Assembly (NCBI GenBank): GCA_964412015.1
Contig: CAYPMO010000002.1
Location: 62,001 to 126,000 of the forward strand
Reading direction: 5' to 3'
DNA from: SZUA-318 sp964412015
GTDB lineage: Bacteria; Gemmatimonadota; Gemmatimonadetes; Longimicrobiales; Gaopeijiaceae
DNA: 64,000 nt
Part shown: in pieces, positions 28,053-37,018 of the stretch
Numbering within the stretch: the first letter of the stretch is position 1
Layout: each line of letters begins with the position of its first letter
Notes under the pieces: model-generated
Seen by the model: only the letters and a program-made list of their open reading frames with translations
Database searches by the model: none
Told to the model about the DNA's origin: nothing
Made by a program: the position numbers and the translations under genes

Positions 28053-29240
28053 ATGACGGCGAGCGGTACGAGCATGGCCGCCGCGCCGCTGGTGGGCGTC
28101 TACGCGCAGCCGGACCTGGTGCTGGCCAGGGGAGAGGGGAGCTGGGTGTGGGACGAGGATGGGCGGCGCTATCTGGACTTCACGGCGGGGATCGCCGTCA
28201 ACGCGCTCGGCCATGGCTCGCCGGTCATTGCCCAGGCCATCCAGGAGGCGCTCGCGACCGGCCTGATCCACACGTCGAACCTCTACCGGACACGTCCGGT
28301 CGCCGAGCTCGCCGAGACCCTGATCGGGCTGGCGTTTCCGGGACGGGCGTTCTTCTGCAACTCGGGCGCCGAGGCCAACGAGGCCGCCCTCAAGTTCGCG
28401 CGTCGCTGGGCCGGCTCCGGCGGTCCGGAGACCCGGCGAGAGTTCATCTCGTTCCGCGGCGCGTTCCACGGTCGCCTCTTCGGGACCCTGGCGGTCACGG
28501 ATCGAGAGGCCTATCAGGCGCCGTTCCGGCCCCTGATGCCGGGGGTGCACTTCCGCGAGGTGGGCGATGTCGGGGGCGTCGACGCCTTGCTCTCCTCCGG
28601 GACCATCGCCGCCGTGTTCATCGAGCCGCTCCAGGGCGAGGGCGGGGTGCGCCTGATCCCTGCCGACTTCCTCCGCTCGCTGCGGGAGCTCTGCGACCGT
28701 CACGGCGCGCTCCTGGTCTTCGACGAGGTCCAGTGCGGGTTGGGCCGCACCGGGAAGCTGTTCGCGCACCAGCACGCAGACGTCACGCCGGACGTCATGA
28801 CGCTCGCCAAGCCCCTGGCGGGCGGGCTCCCGATGGGCGCCGTGCTGGTCACCGAGCCGGTCGCGTCCGCCCTGCGGCCGGGGGATCACGGCACTACGTT
28901 CGGAGGAAGTCCACTGGTGGCTACGGTGGCGCTCGCCGTCGTACGGGCGATCTCCGAGCCGTCGTTCCTGCGGGGGGTGACGGAACGGGGTGGGTTCCTC
29001 AGGAAGGGCCTCGAAGGGCTCGCTCGACGCTCGAAGCGCGTCGAGGGCGTCCGTGGCATGGGCCTGCTCCAGGGACTCGTCCTCGAGGGTCCGTCGACGG
29101 CCGTAGTCACGGCGGCGCGCGAGAAGGGCCTCCTGGTGGTGGCCGCGGGGACGGACGTGGTTCGAGTCATCCCCCCGCTGAACGTGGATTACGAGGATCT
29201 GGAGTTCGGGCTCGAAATCCTGGAGGAGATCCTGGCGTGA
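28053..29240 (+). CDS. argD: acetylornithine aminotransferase
   Basis: Class III PLP enzyme of 395 residues that converts N-acetylglutamate semialdehyde to N-acetylornithine. Seen: FFCNSGAEANEAALKFAR (phosphate and cofactor contacts), FIEPLQGEGGV, the Asp of LLVFDEVQCGLGRTG and the Schiff-base lysine K253 in TLAKPLAGGLPMGA. The start has GGAGGAAAGGC in front. Ornithine, LysW-aminoadipate or succinylornithine versions cannot be excluded, but the neighbours argue for arginine synthesis. Confidence 0.92.
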   Translation: MTASGTSMAAAPLVGVYAQPDLVLARGEGSWVWDEDGRRYLDFTAGIAVNALGHGSPVIAQAIQEALATGLIHTSNLYRTRPVAELAETLIGLAFPGRAFFCNSGAEANEAALKFARRWAGSGGPETRREFISFRGAFHGRLFGTLAVTDREAYQAPFRPLMPGVHFREVGDVGGVDALLSSGTIAAVFIEPLQGEGGVRLIPADFLRSLRELCDRHGALLVFDEVQCGLGRTGKLFAHQHADVTPDVMTLAKPLAGGLPMGAVLVTEPVASALRPGDHGTTFGGSPLVATVALAVVRAISEPSFLRGVTERGGFLRKGLEGLARRSKRVEGVRGMGLLQGLVLEGPSTAVVTAAREKGLLVVAAGTDVVRVIPPLNVDYEDLEFGLEILEEILA

Positions 29241-30613
29241 ACGGACGAGGCCTCTGGGGTGGCCGGTTCACATCCGGAATGGCGCCGGAGATGGTGCCGT
29301 TGAACCTGTGTCTGCCGGTGGACGGACGCCTCTGGCGCGAGGACATCCGGGGCAGCCAGGCCTGGGCACGCGCGTTGGCGGCGGCCGCCGTCATCACGCG
29401 CGAGGAGGCCGACGCGCTCGTGCGCGGGCTCGAGGCCGTGGGAGTGCGCATCGAACGGGATGGCCTGGCCGGCGCTCCGGAAGAGGACATCCACGCGGTG
29501 GTGGAGCGCATGCTCCGCGAGGCGGCGGGCGACGTGGCAGGCAAGCTCCACACGGGCCGCTCGCGCAACGACCAGTCCTCGACCGACGTGCGCTTGTGGG
29601 GCATGAGCGCGTGCGAGGCGGTCGATCGGGAGCTCGTACGACTCGCTGGAGGACTCGTCGAGCTCGCCGAATCCGGTGTGGACGCCGTCATGCCGGGGTA
29701 CACGCACCTCCAGCAGGCGCAGCCGATCCGCGCCGCGCAGTGGGCGCTCGCGCACGTGTGGGCGCTCGTGCGCGATCGTGAGCGCATCGCCCACGCGTGC
29801 CGCGCGGCCGCCGTGCTCCCGCTCGGGTCGGGGGCGATCGGCGGGTGTCCGTTCCCGGTGGATCGGGAGGTCTTGCGCGAAGACCTCGGCTTCGAGCGAA
29901 TCTCCGAGAACAGCGTGGACGCCGTGGGGGACCGGGACTGGATCTGTGACCTGGCGTACGCGGGGGCGATGATCGGCGTTCACGTCTCGCGCCTGGGCGA
30001 GGACCTCGTGCTCTTCTCGTCCACCGAATTCGGTTTCGTGCGGATTTCGGACGGGTTCAGCACGGGCTCGAGCCTGATGCCGCAGAAGCGCAACCCCGAT
30101 GTCGCGGAACTGGCGCGCGGCAAGGCCGGGCGGCTGGTAGGGAACCTGACCGCGATGCTGACCGTGCTGAAGGGGCTCCCCACCGGCTACAACCGCGACC
30201 TCCAGGAGGACAAGGAGGCTGTCTTCGACACGGTGGACACACTGCTGCTGACGCTCCCGGCCGTGGCCGGAGCGGCAGGGACGGCGACGTTCCGGCCCGA
30301 GCGCATGCGGGCGGTAATGGACTCCCACCTCCTCGCGACCGATCTCGCGGACTACCTCGTGAAGAAGGGTGTTCCGTTCCGCGAGAGCCACGAGATCGTC
30401 GGTCGGCTGGTGCGGCGCGCCGAGGAGCGCGGCGTAGGCCTCTTCGACCTCGATTCCTCCGAGTTCCAGCGCGAGCACAAGGCGTTCGGGGCCGACGTCC
30501 GGGCGACCTTCGACTGGACGCGCTCGACGGACTCCAGGGAGGGACCGGGGGGAACGTCGAAGAGCTCCGTGCTCGAGCAGCTCCACCGGGCACGGCAGGC
30601 TCTCGGCTCCTGA
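29237..30613 (+). CDS. argH: argininosuccinate lyase
   Basis: Last step of arginine synthesis: argininosuccinate to arginine and fumarate. The 458-residue product has the superfamily regions HTGRSRNDQ, YTHLQQAQP and the signature loop GSSLMPQKRNPD (277-288) that carries the catalytic Ser. The GTG start overlaps the argD stop (GTGA). Confidence 0.95.
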   Translation: MNGRGLWGGRFTSGMAPEMVPLNLCLPVDGRLWREDIRGSQAWARALAAAAVITREEADALVRGLEAVGVRIERDGLAGAPEEDIHAVVERMLREAAGDVAGKLHTGRSRNDQSSTDVRLWGMSACEAVDRELVRLAGGLVELAESGVDAVMPGYTHLQQAQPIRAAQWALAHVWALVRDRERIAHACRAAAVLPLGSGAIGGCPFPVDREVLREDLGFERISENSVDAVGDRDWICDLAYAGAMIGVHVSRLGEDLVLFSSTEFGFVRISDGFSTGSSLMPQKRNPDVAELARGKAGRLVGNLTAMLTVLKGLPTGYNRDLQEDKEAVFDTVDTLLLTLPAVAGAAGTATFRPERMRAVMDSHLLATDLADYLVKKGVPFRESHEIVGRLVRRAEERGVGLFDLDSSEFQREHKAFGADVRATFDWTRSTDSREGPGGTSKSSVLEQLHRARQALGS

Positions 30614-30711
30614 CGGCCGGCCACGATAGCGGCGGCGTGCCCGGCACCGTACCTTCCCGCTGCCGGCCGCGGGAGAACGCGGCCACCGAGATCCAACTAC
30701 GGGTCCCTGTG

Positions 30712-31410
30712 ATGACGGACACCGAATCCTTCAAGCGACAGGCCGCCGCCGAGGCGCTGGCCCAGGTCGAGGACGGGATGGTCCTGGGTCTGGGAAGCGG
30801 GACCACGGTCGCGCATTTCTTCGAGCTCCTGGGCCGCAAACTGGACAGCGGCGAGCTTCGGGACATCGTCGGAGTCCCGTCCTCGATTCGCACCGGCCGC
30901 GAGGCGCGCACGGTCGGGATCCCGCTCACGAGCCTGGCCGAGCATCCGGTGCTCGACCTCACGGTGGACGGAGCCGACGAGGTCACTCCCACGCTCGACC
31001 TCATCAAAGGCATGGGCGGCGCGTTGCTCCGCGAGAAGATGATCGCGCAGGCCTCGAGGCGGCTCGTCATCATCGCGGACGCGAGCAAGGCCGTGGAGCG
31101 ACTGGGCACCCGGTCACCGCTGCCGGTGGAGGTCGTGGACTGGGGATGGTCCGGGCATGTGTCGTTCCTCCAGGAGCGGGGCGCCACGGTCTCCGTGAGG
31201 CGCCTCGAGGATGGTCCTCCCTTCAAGAGCGACAACGGGAACCTGATCCTGGACTGCAGGTTCCCCGGTGGCATCGCAGACCCGCCGGCCCTGCACGCCG
31301 CGCTCAAGAGCCGGGCGGGGGTGGTCGAGACCGGGTTCTTCCTCGGCATGGCGAGTCAAGCGATCTTCGCCGGTCCCGACGGTCTCACGCGCCTGCGGAG
31401 GCCCGCGTGA
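30712..31410 (+). CDS. rpiA: ribose-5-phosphate isomerase A
   Basis: Interconverts ribose 5-phosphate and ribulose 5-phosphate. 232 residues with GLGSGTTV (26-33), the substrate loop DGADEV (86-91) and KGMGGALLREK (99-109), where Glu108 is the expected base. Coupled to rpe by a GTGA overlap, giving a pentose-phosphate pair. Confidence 0.95.
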   Translation: MTDTESFKRQAAAEALAQVEDGMVLGLGSGTTVAHFFELLGRKLDSGELRDIVGVPSSIRTGREARTVGIPLTSLAEHPVLDLTVDGADEVTPTLDLIKGMGGALLREKMIAQASRRLVIIADASKAVERLGTRSPLPVEVVDWGWSGHVSFLQERGATVSVRRLEDGPPFKSDNGNLILDCRFPGGIADPPALHAALKSRAGVVETGFFLGMASQAIFAGPDGLTRLRRPA

Positions 31411-32066
31411 AGCTGGCCCCCTCGATCCTCGCGTGCGACTTCGGTCGCCTTTCGGAGGAGATCGCGGCGGTCGAGCGGGGTGGGGCCGATTGGATCCACG
31501 TGGATGTGATGGATGGGCATTTCGTGCCGAATCTCACGTTCGGTCCGCTCGTCGCCCGGGCGGCGCGACGGACTACGAGACTCCCGCTGGATGTCCACCT
31601 CATGATCGAGGCGCCGGACCGGTATCTGGAGGCCTTCGCCGAAGCCGGTGCCGATGTCCTCACCGTGCATCAGGAAGCGTGCCCCCACCTCCATCGGACG
31701 CTCCAGCGCATCCACGAGCTGGGGGTCAAGGCGGGAGTCGCGTTGAACCCGGCCACCCCCCTGGAGTCCGTGTCCGAGGTGCTGCGCCTGACCGATCTCC
31801 TCCTGATCATGTCGGTCAACCCGGGCTTCGGCGGGCAGGTCTACATCCCGCAATCCACGGACAAGGTCCGCCGCGCCCGGGCGCTCCTGGACGCCGCGGA
31901 CTCCGGGGCGGAGCTGGAGGTGGACGGCGGCGTGGACGCCAAGAACGCAGCGGAGCTGGAAGCGGCCGGGGCGACCGTCCTCGTCGCGGGCTCGGCCGTC
32001 TATGGGCACCCTTCCGGGCCGAAGGGCGGCGTGGAAGCCATTCGCGCCGCGCTGGCGGGCCCGTGA
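31407..32066 (+). CDS. rpe: ribulose-phosphate 3-epimerase
   Basis: Metal-dependent epimerisation of ribulose 5-phosphate to xylulose 5-phosphate. TIM barrel of 219 residues with SILACDFGRL at the start, metal ligands His31 and Asp33 in HVDVMDGHFVPN, His64 in DVHLMI, MSVNPGFGGQ and the second Asp in VDGGVD. The GTG start overlaps the rpiA stop. Confidence 0.95.
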   Translation: MKLAPSILACDFGRLSEEIAAVERGGADWIHVDVMDGHFVPNLTFGPLVARAARRTTRLPLDVHLMIEAPDRYLEAFAEAGADVLTVHQEACPHLHRTLQRIHELGVKAGVALNPATPLESVSEVLRLTDLLLIMSVNPGFGGQVYIPQSTDKVRRARALLDAADSGAELEVDGGVDAKNAAELEAAGATVLVAGSAVYGHPSGPKGGVEAIRAALAGP

Positions 32067-32210
32067 GCCCGGAGGGCCGAACGACCGGATGGCGTTCTCC
32101 CGACACCACGTTCGTGCAGACGGCGATTGCTGGTGAGGTGGCGGTGGGCTAGACTGAATCGAGTGGCATACGCTCGTGTGCCACGGGTGCCCCCAGCCAC
32201 GGACCTACCC

Positions 32211-32567
32211 ATGACCGATTCGCGGATCCTGGATCAAGGCGCGCTCGACCGTTTGAAGGAATGGGGAGGGGAGAAGCTTCTGGCTCAGATGCTCCGCCTC
32301 TTCCTCGAAAACGCTCCAGGACGCATGTCTCAGATCCGGAACGGGGTCGCGGGGGACATGAAGGAAGCGGAGAAGGGCGCTCACTCCCTGAAATCAAGTG
32401 CGGCCAACATCGGTGCCGAGCATGTGCGCATGATCGCGGCCGACATGGAGCGCGCCGCGCTCGACGGCGACACGGCCGCGGTGCAGGCCCTTCTCCCGTC
32501 CCTCGAGGACGCATTCGCCCAGGCCGTCGGAGCTCTGGAAACCGTGGAAAGGGGGTTGAGGGCATGA
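32211..32567 (+). CDS. HPt phosphotransfer protein
   Basis: Four-helix histidine phosphotransfer domain of 118 residues with phospho-acceptor His58 in AHSLKSSAANIGA. It passes phosphate between receiver domains of hybrid kinases and response regulators. The next gene is a stand-alone receiver overlapping by ATGA, then the hybrid kinase, so the three very likely form one phosphorelay. Confidence 0.9.
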   Translation: MTDSRILDQGALDRLKEWGGEKLLAQMLRLFLENAPGRMSQIRNGVAGDMKEAEKGAHSLKSSAANIGAEHVRMIAADMERAALDGDTAAVQALLPSLEDAFAQAVGALETVERGLRA

Positions 32568-32938
32568 GCGCCAAGATCGCCGTAGTCGAGGACAACCCGG
32601 ACAACCGCCTGCTCGTCAGCGCTATCCTCGACGACCGGTACGACCTCTCGGAGTATGAGACGGGGCAGGAAGCCATCGAAGGGCTCCCTCAGAACCCTCC
32701 GGACCTGGTTCTCCTCGACATCTCACTGCCCGAGATGGATGGGACGGAGGTGCTGGCCTGGATCCGCAAGCAGCCACAGCTCCAGAATCTCCCCGTCATC
32801 GCTCTCACGGCGCACGCCATGGCGGGCGACCGGGAGAAATACCTGGCGGCGGGCTTCAACGATTACGTGACGAAGCCGATCCTGGACGAAGACGTGCTGT
32901 TGGAGGCCATTCAGCGTTGTCTGAGCCCGACGCCCTGA
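32564..32938 (+). CDS. single-domain response regulator
   Basis: CheY-like receiver of 124 residues with phospho-acceptor Asp52 (LVLLDISLPEMDG), an acidic pocket near 9-10, Thr in ALTAHA and the conserved Lys in VTKPI. There is no output domain, so it works as a phosphate shuttle or acts by protein contact. It is coupled to the HPt gene upstream and overlaps the kinase gene downstream by 22 bp. Confidence 0.93.
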   Translation: MSAKIAVVEDNPDNRLLVSAILDDRYDLSEYETGQEAIEGLPQNPPDLVLLDISLPEMDGTEVLAWIRKQPQLQNLPVIALTAHAMAGDREKYLAAGFNDYVTKPILDEDVLLEAIQRCLSPTP

Positions 32939-35900
32939 AGGTCGCTGCTTCGGAGGGGGAACCCCCGGGGCCGACCTTCGCTCCTCCGGAGTTGTCGTCC
33001 CCGCCGTTGGGAATCGAAGGGCTGGAGGAAGCCGATCAGCGGAAGGAGCGCACCGTCGTCCTTTGGGCGGTGTTCGTGGTTCTGTTGGCCGGGTCCGTCG
33101 TCCTTCGAGGCACGCCGTGGAGGAGCTCCTCCGGCGTCCACACCCTCATGGAGTCCGTGGCCACGGTCATGGCCTTCATCGTGGGTGCGCTGGCTCTGGT
33201 GCGCTTCTACAGCCGCAAGCAGGCAACCTTCCTGTTCATCGGAACCGGCTTCCTGGGCGCGGCCATCCTCAACCTCAACCATGCCCTGCTCACCGCGGAT
33301 TACTTCCTCGTCAAGGAAGGCGCGGAACTGGAGAACCTCTACGCCTGGAGCTGGACCGCCGAGCGGGTGTTCCTCTCGCTCTTCCTGTTCATGGGCCTTC
33401 TCGCGTGGCGCCAGGAACTGAAGGAGGGCGAGGGAGAGGCAGTGCATGAAGGGTCGGTCTACGGCACGGCCCTGATCCTGACCCTGATCAACCTCTTCTT
33501 CTTCGAGTGGGTGCCGCTCTCGGGCGCGCATTCCCAGGGTCTTCCGATCCCGCGCCCCGCGGAGATGCTCCCGGGCGTTTTCTTCCTGCTGGCGTTCGTC
33601 GGATATGTGTTGAAGGGGAGCTGGCGGCGCGACGTGTTCGAGTATTGGCTCCTCATCTCGCTCCTGATCTCGGCGCTCCTGCACATCGGGTTCATGTCGA
33701 TGTCGCAGGTGAGGCACGACGGCATGTTCGACGCCGCGGTGCTGCTGAAGATCACGAGCCATGGCGCCGTCATGATCGGCCTGCTCCTGAGCGTGTACCG
33801 GACGTTCCGGAGGGAGGCCAGCGTGACGGCCGCGATCAAGGACGCCAACGCCGCGCTGGAGCGTGAGGTCTCGGTTCGGGCCCAGACCGAGCAAGCGGTC
33901 AAGGAAAGCCGTGGCCGGCTCCAGGAGTTCCTGGACAACGCCAACGACCTGATCCAGAGTGTGGCGGCTGACGGCCGCATCCTCTACGTGAACTCGGCCT
34001 GGAAGCGGATCCTCGGATACACGGATGGGGACCTGGACCGTCTCAGCGTGCTGGACATCGTGCATCCGGCCCACCGAGACACCCTGCAGGACGAGCTCGA
34101 GAGGGTCCTGGGCGGAGGGGAGGCTCGCACGTTCAACGTGGAGTTCATCGCCGCCGACGGCCGCCTGGTGATCCTCTCCGGGAGCTTGGCAGCCCAGCAC
34201 GTCCACGGTCGGCCCTTCGCTACGCAGGGCATCTTCCGGGACGTGACCGAGCAGCGCCTGGCCGAGCGACAACTGGCCGACTCCAAGGCCAACCTGACGG
34301 CCCTGGTCGAGAATACGGGAGACGCGATCTGGTCGGTCGACAGGGAGCACCGCCTGATCACGTTCAACTCCGCCTATTCGCTGGCGATCGAAGCCCGCAC
34401 GGGGCGCGAGCCCAGGGTCGGGGATCTGCCCGAGCACGTGTTCGGGCCCGATGACGCGCCGTGGTATTCGGAGGTCTACGCCCGCGCGCTCTCGGGCGAC
34501 CGCCACGTCGCGATCCGAAGCGAGGACGTGGACGGGCAGGTCCGCCACTTCGAGTTCTACGCCAACCCGATCCAGGGAGAAGGGGGCATCACCGGGGCCG
34601 TGCTCTTCGGAAAGGACGTGACGCCCAAGGTCCGGGCGGAGGAGGCCCTGCGGATCGCGAAGGACGAAGCCGTCGCGGCGAACAAGGCGAAGAGCGACTT
34701 CCTGGCGAGCATGAGCCACGAGCTCCGCACGCCGCTGAACTCGGTGATCGGGTTCACCAACATCCTCCTCAAGAACAAGGAGGAGAACCTCAACGACAAG
34801 GACATCGGCTACCTGCAGCGTGTGCTGTCGAACGGCAAACACCTCCTCGAGCTCATCAACGAGGTGCTGGACCTGGCCAAGATCGAGGCCGGCCGCATCG
34901 ATCTCATCATCGAGGAGGTGGACCTCGGCAAGTTGGTCGTGGAGACCGTGCAGCAGCTCGAGGGACAGGTGAAGGTGAAGGAGGGCGCCGTCACCCTGGT
35001 GGCGGACGTGCCGCCCGAGGCCAACATGGTGGAGACGGACTCCGCCAAGCTCAAGCAGGTCATCATCAACCTGGTTGGGAACGCCCTCAAGTTCACGCAT
35101 GAAGGCTCGGTGACGGTGCGCCTGGATGTCGGCAGCGACGGGCACACGCCGGTAGCCATTGCCGTCGTCGATACGGGGATCGGCATTCCCGCGGACCGCC
35201 TGGAGGCGATCTTCGAGGCCTTCCAGCAGGCCGAGGCGGGCACGTCCAGGAAGTACGGCGGCACGGGGCTCGGCCTCGCGATCTCCCGCTCGATCTGCCT
35301 CCTCATGGGCTACGACCTGATCGTGGGGTCCGAGGTCGGGGTGGGCTCGGCGTTCACCATTGTCATGGGCGAGCGCGCCCGGAAGGCCGCGCGCGGGCTG
35401 GAGGCCGAGGCCGGACCGGTCGCGGTGGCTGCCGTGGGGACTACCTCCGGCGGCGCGGCGGCGGCCGAAGCGACGGCCAGGGACACCGAGCCCGAGGAGA
35501 GGACCGCACCGAAGCCACCACGTCTGCGCGACTTCAAGGTCCTGGTCGTGGACGACGAAAAGGACTCCCGCGACCTGATGGCCCACTACCTCGAGGAATT
35601 CGGCTGCCGCGTGTATACCGCGACGAACGGCGAGGAGGGCCTCGCGGCGGTAAGGGACTTCAGGCCCGACCTGATCACGCTGGACCTGATGATGCCCGGC
35701 ATGACCGGATGGGAGGTGCTGAAGGTTCTCAAGGCCGATCGCGAGCTGCGCCAGATCCCGGTGGTGGTGGTGAGCATCGTCGCGGCCGAGGGCAGGGGAC
35801 GCTTGCTGGGGGCCGTAGACCTCATCACCAAGCCGTTCGAGCGGGAGGACCTGCTTCGGGTCCTGTGGCGGAACCTCGTCCGGAAACGTGGCGGCCGGAT

Positions 35901-36282
35901 CCTCGTCGTGGACGACGAGGCGTCCGCCCGCGCCATGCTGAACCAATTCCTGACTTCCGTCGGTCTGGAGGTGGTGGAGGCGTCCGATGGGCAGGAGGCG
36001 CTGGAGGCGATCCGGATGGAGGCCCCGGACGCGGTGCTGCTGGACCTGCTCATGCCGGTGATGGATGGAATGACGTTCCTCAAGAAGCTCCGTGCCAACC
36101 CGCTCCACATCGGCCTCCCGGTGATCGTCCTCACGGCCAAGGAGCTGGCGCGGAACGAGGAGAAGGAGCTCGCCGACGTGGCCTCCGGCGTCGTCCACAA
36201 GGGTGAGCACATGGCCGAGGATCTCCGTGAAGCGCTAGGCTCCATGTTCACGCTGGCGACACCGCCGGAGGATCACGGATGA
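32917..36282 (+). CDS. hybrid sensor histidine kinase (MASE3-like, 2x PAS, HisKA, HATPase, 2x REC)
   Basis: 1,121 residues. An N-terminal membrane sensor of about seven helices (about 46-300) resembles MASE3. Two PAS domains fill about 330-450 and 455-570. A HisKA helix pair has phospho-acceptor His601 (SMSHELRTPLN), HATPase_c spans about 705-830 (NLVGNALKF, DTGIGIP, GTGLGLAIS) and two receivers have Asp923 and Asp1043. The start is uncertain: TTG 32917 is preceded by TTGGAGG and keeps the first helix, and no ATG lies close by. Together with the HPt and receiver genes it forms a complete relay. Confidence 0.9.
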   Translation: MSEPDALKVAASEGEPPGPTFAPPELSSPPLGIEGLEEADQRKERTVVLWAVFVVLLAGSVVLRGTPWRSSSGVHTLMESVATVMAFIVGALALVRFYSRKQATFLFIGTGFLGAAILNLNHALLTADYFLVKEGAELENLYAWSWTAERVFLSLFLFMGLLAWRQELKEGEGEAVHEGSVYGTALILTLINLFFFEWVPLSGAHSQGLPIPRPAEMLPGVFFLLAFVGYVLKGSWRRDVFEYWLLISLLISALLHIGFMSMSQVRHDGMFDAAVLLKITSHGAVMIGLLLSVYRTFRREASVTAAIKDANAALEREVSVRAQTEQAVKESRGRLQEFLDNANDLIQSVAADGRILYVNSAWKRILGYTDGDLDRLSVLDIVHPAHRDTLQDELERVLGGGEARTFNVEFIAADGRLVILSGSLAAQHVHGRPFATQGIFRDVTEQRLAERQLADSKANLTALVENTGDAIWSVDREHRLITFNSAYSLAIEARTGREPRVGDLPEHVFGPDDAPWYSEVYARALSGDRHVAIRSEDVDGQVRHFEFYANPIQGEGGITGAVLFGKDVTPKVRAEEALRIAKDEAVAANKAKSDFLASMSHELRTPLNSVIGFTNILLKNKEENLNDKDIGYLQRVLSNGKHLLELINEVLDLAKIEAGRIDLIIEEVDLGKLVVETVQQLEGQVKVKEGAVTLVADVPPEANMVETDSAKLKQVIINLVGNALKFTHEGSVTVRLDVGSDGHTPVAIAVVDTGIGIPADRLEAIFEAFQQAEAGTSRKYGGTGLGLAISRSICLLMGYDLIVGSEVGVGSAFTIVMGERARKAARGLEAEAGPVAVAAVGTTSGGAAAAEATARDTEPEERTAPKPPRLRDFKVLVVDDEKDSRDLMAHYLEEFGCRVYTATNGEEGLAAVRDFRPDLITLDLMMPGMTGWEVLKVLKADRELRQIPVVVVSIVAAEGRGRLLGAVDLITKPFEREDLLRVLWRNLVRKRGGRILVVDDEASARAMLNQFLTSVGLEVVEASDGQEALEAIRMEAPDAVLLDLLMPVMDGMTFLKKLRANPLHIGLPVIVLTAKELARNEEKELADVASGVVHKGEHMAEDLREALGSMFTLATPPEDHG

Positions 36283-36316
36283 GCACGGGGGACGCCCCCG
36301 TTCCGGCCGTGCGCTC

Positions 36317-37018
36317 GTGATCCCGGACGCGACCACGCTCTCCTGGGCCGGCGTGCTCGGGCTGCTCATGGGCGTCGGCGTCGGTGCCGCGGCGGCGAGA
36401 TGGCGCCGGCGTGGCATCCGGGTCCCGTACACAAGGAAGATCTTCCATTTCGGCATCTTCACGGGTGCCGGGGTCGTGCATGCCATCGGAGGTCTCCCCG
36501 CGACGAATGCTTATGGCGCGGCGGTGAGCCTGGTGGTGCTGGTGGCCGTCGCGCGTGGGGACGGCTACCCGCTCTACGAGGCGCTCGCCCGGGAAACGGA
36601 CCGACCCCGGCGAACCCTGTTCATCCTGGTGCCCCTCCTCACCACGGCGGTGGGAGGGCTCACCTCGGCGCTTCTGGTGGGTCCGTACGCGGCCGTAGGA
36701 TACCTGGTCGCCGGCTGGGGGGATGCGGTGGGCGAGCCTGTCGGAACGCGGTGGGGCCGGCACCCCTATCGGGTTCCGTCGTTCGGCGGCGTCACCGCGC
36801 GCCGGACGTGGGAAGGGAGTGTCGCGGTTCTCTCCGCGGGATGGGGGGCGGCGATCCTGGGGCTCGCGGGCGCATCCGTGCCGCTCGGGAGGGCGGTCCC
36901 CGTCGGCCTGGCGGTGGCCGTCGCGGCCACCGCCGTCGAGGCGGTGAGCCACCACGGAACCGACAACCTCACGGTCCAGATCGCGGCCTCGCTCGTGGCC
37001 GCCGGTCTCGCGGGATGA
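36317..37018 (+). CDS. polyprenol/phytol-kinase-like membrane protein (SEC59/DGK1/VTE5 group)
   Basis: Seven or so hydrophobic helices in 233 residues. It carries the CTP-dependent lipid kinase/cytidylyltransferase-like motif GDAVGEPVGTRWGRHPYRVP (near 135) followed by RTWEGSVAV (near 158). Family members phosphorylate dolichol, phytol or diacylglycerol with CTP. An undecaprenol or other isoprenoid alcohol is a reasonable guess for the substrate. The photolyase start overlaps its stop. Confidence 0.75.
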   Translation: MIPDATTLSWAGVLGLLMGVGVGAAAARWRRRGIRVPYTRKIFHFGIFTGAGVVHAIGGLPATNAYGAAVSLVVLVAVARGDGYPLYEALARETDRPRRTLFILVPLLTTAVGGLTSALLVGPYAAVGYLVAGWGDAVGEPVGTRWGRHPYRVPSFGGVTARRTWEGSVAVLSAGWGAAILGLAGASVPLGRAVPVGLAVAVAATAVEAVSHHGTDNLTVQIAASLVAAGLAG

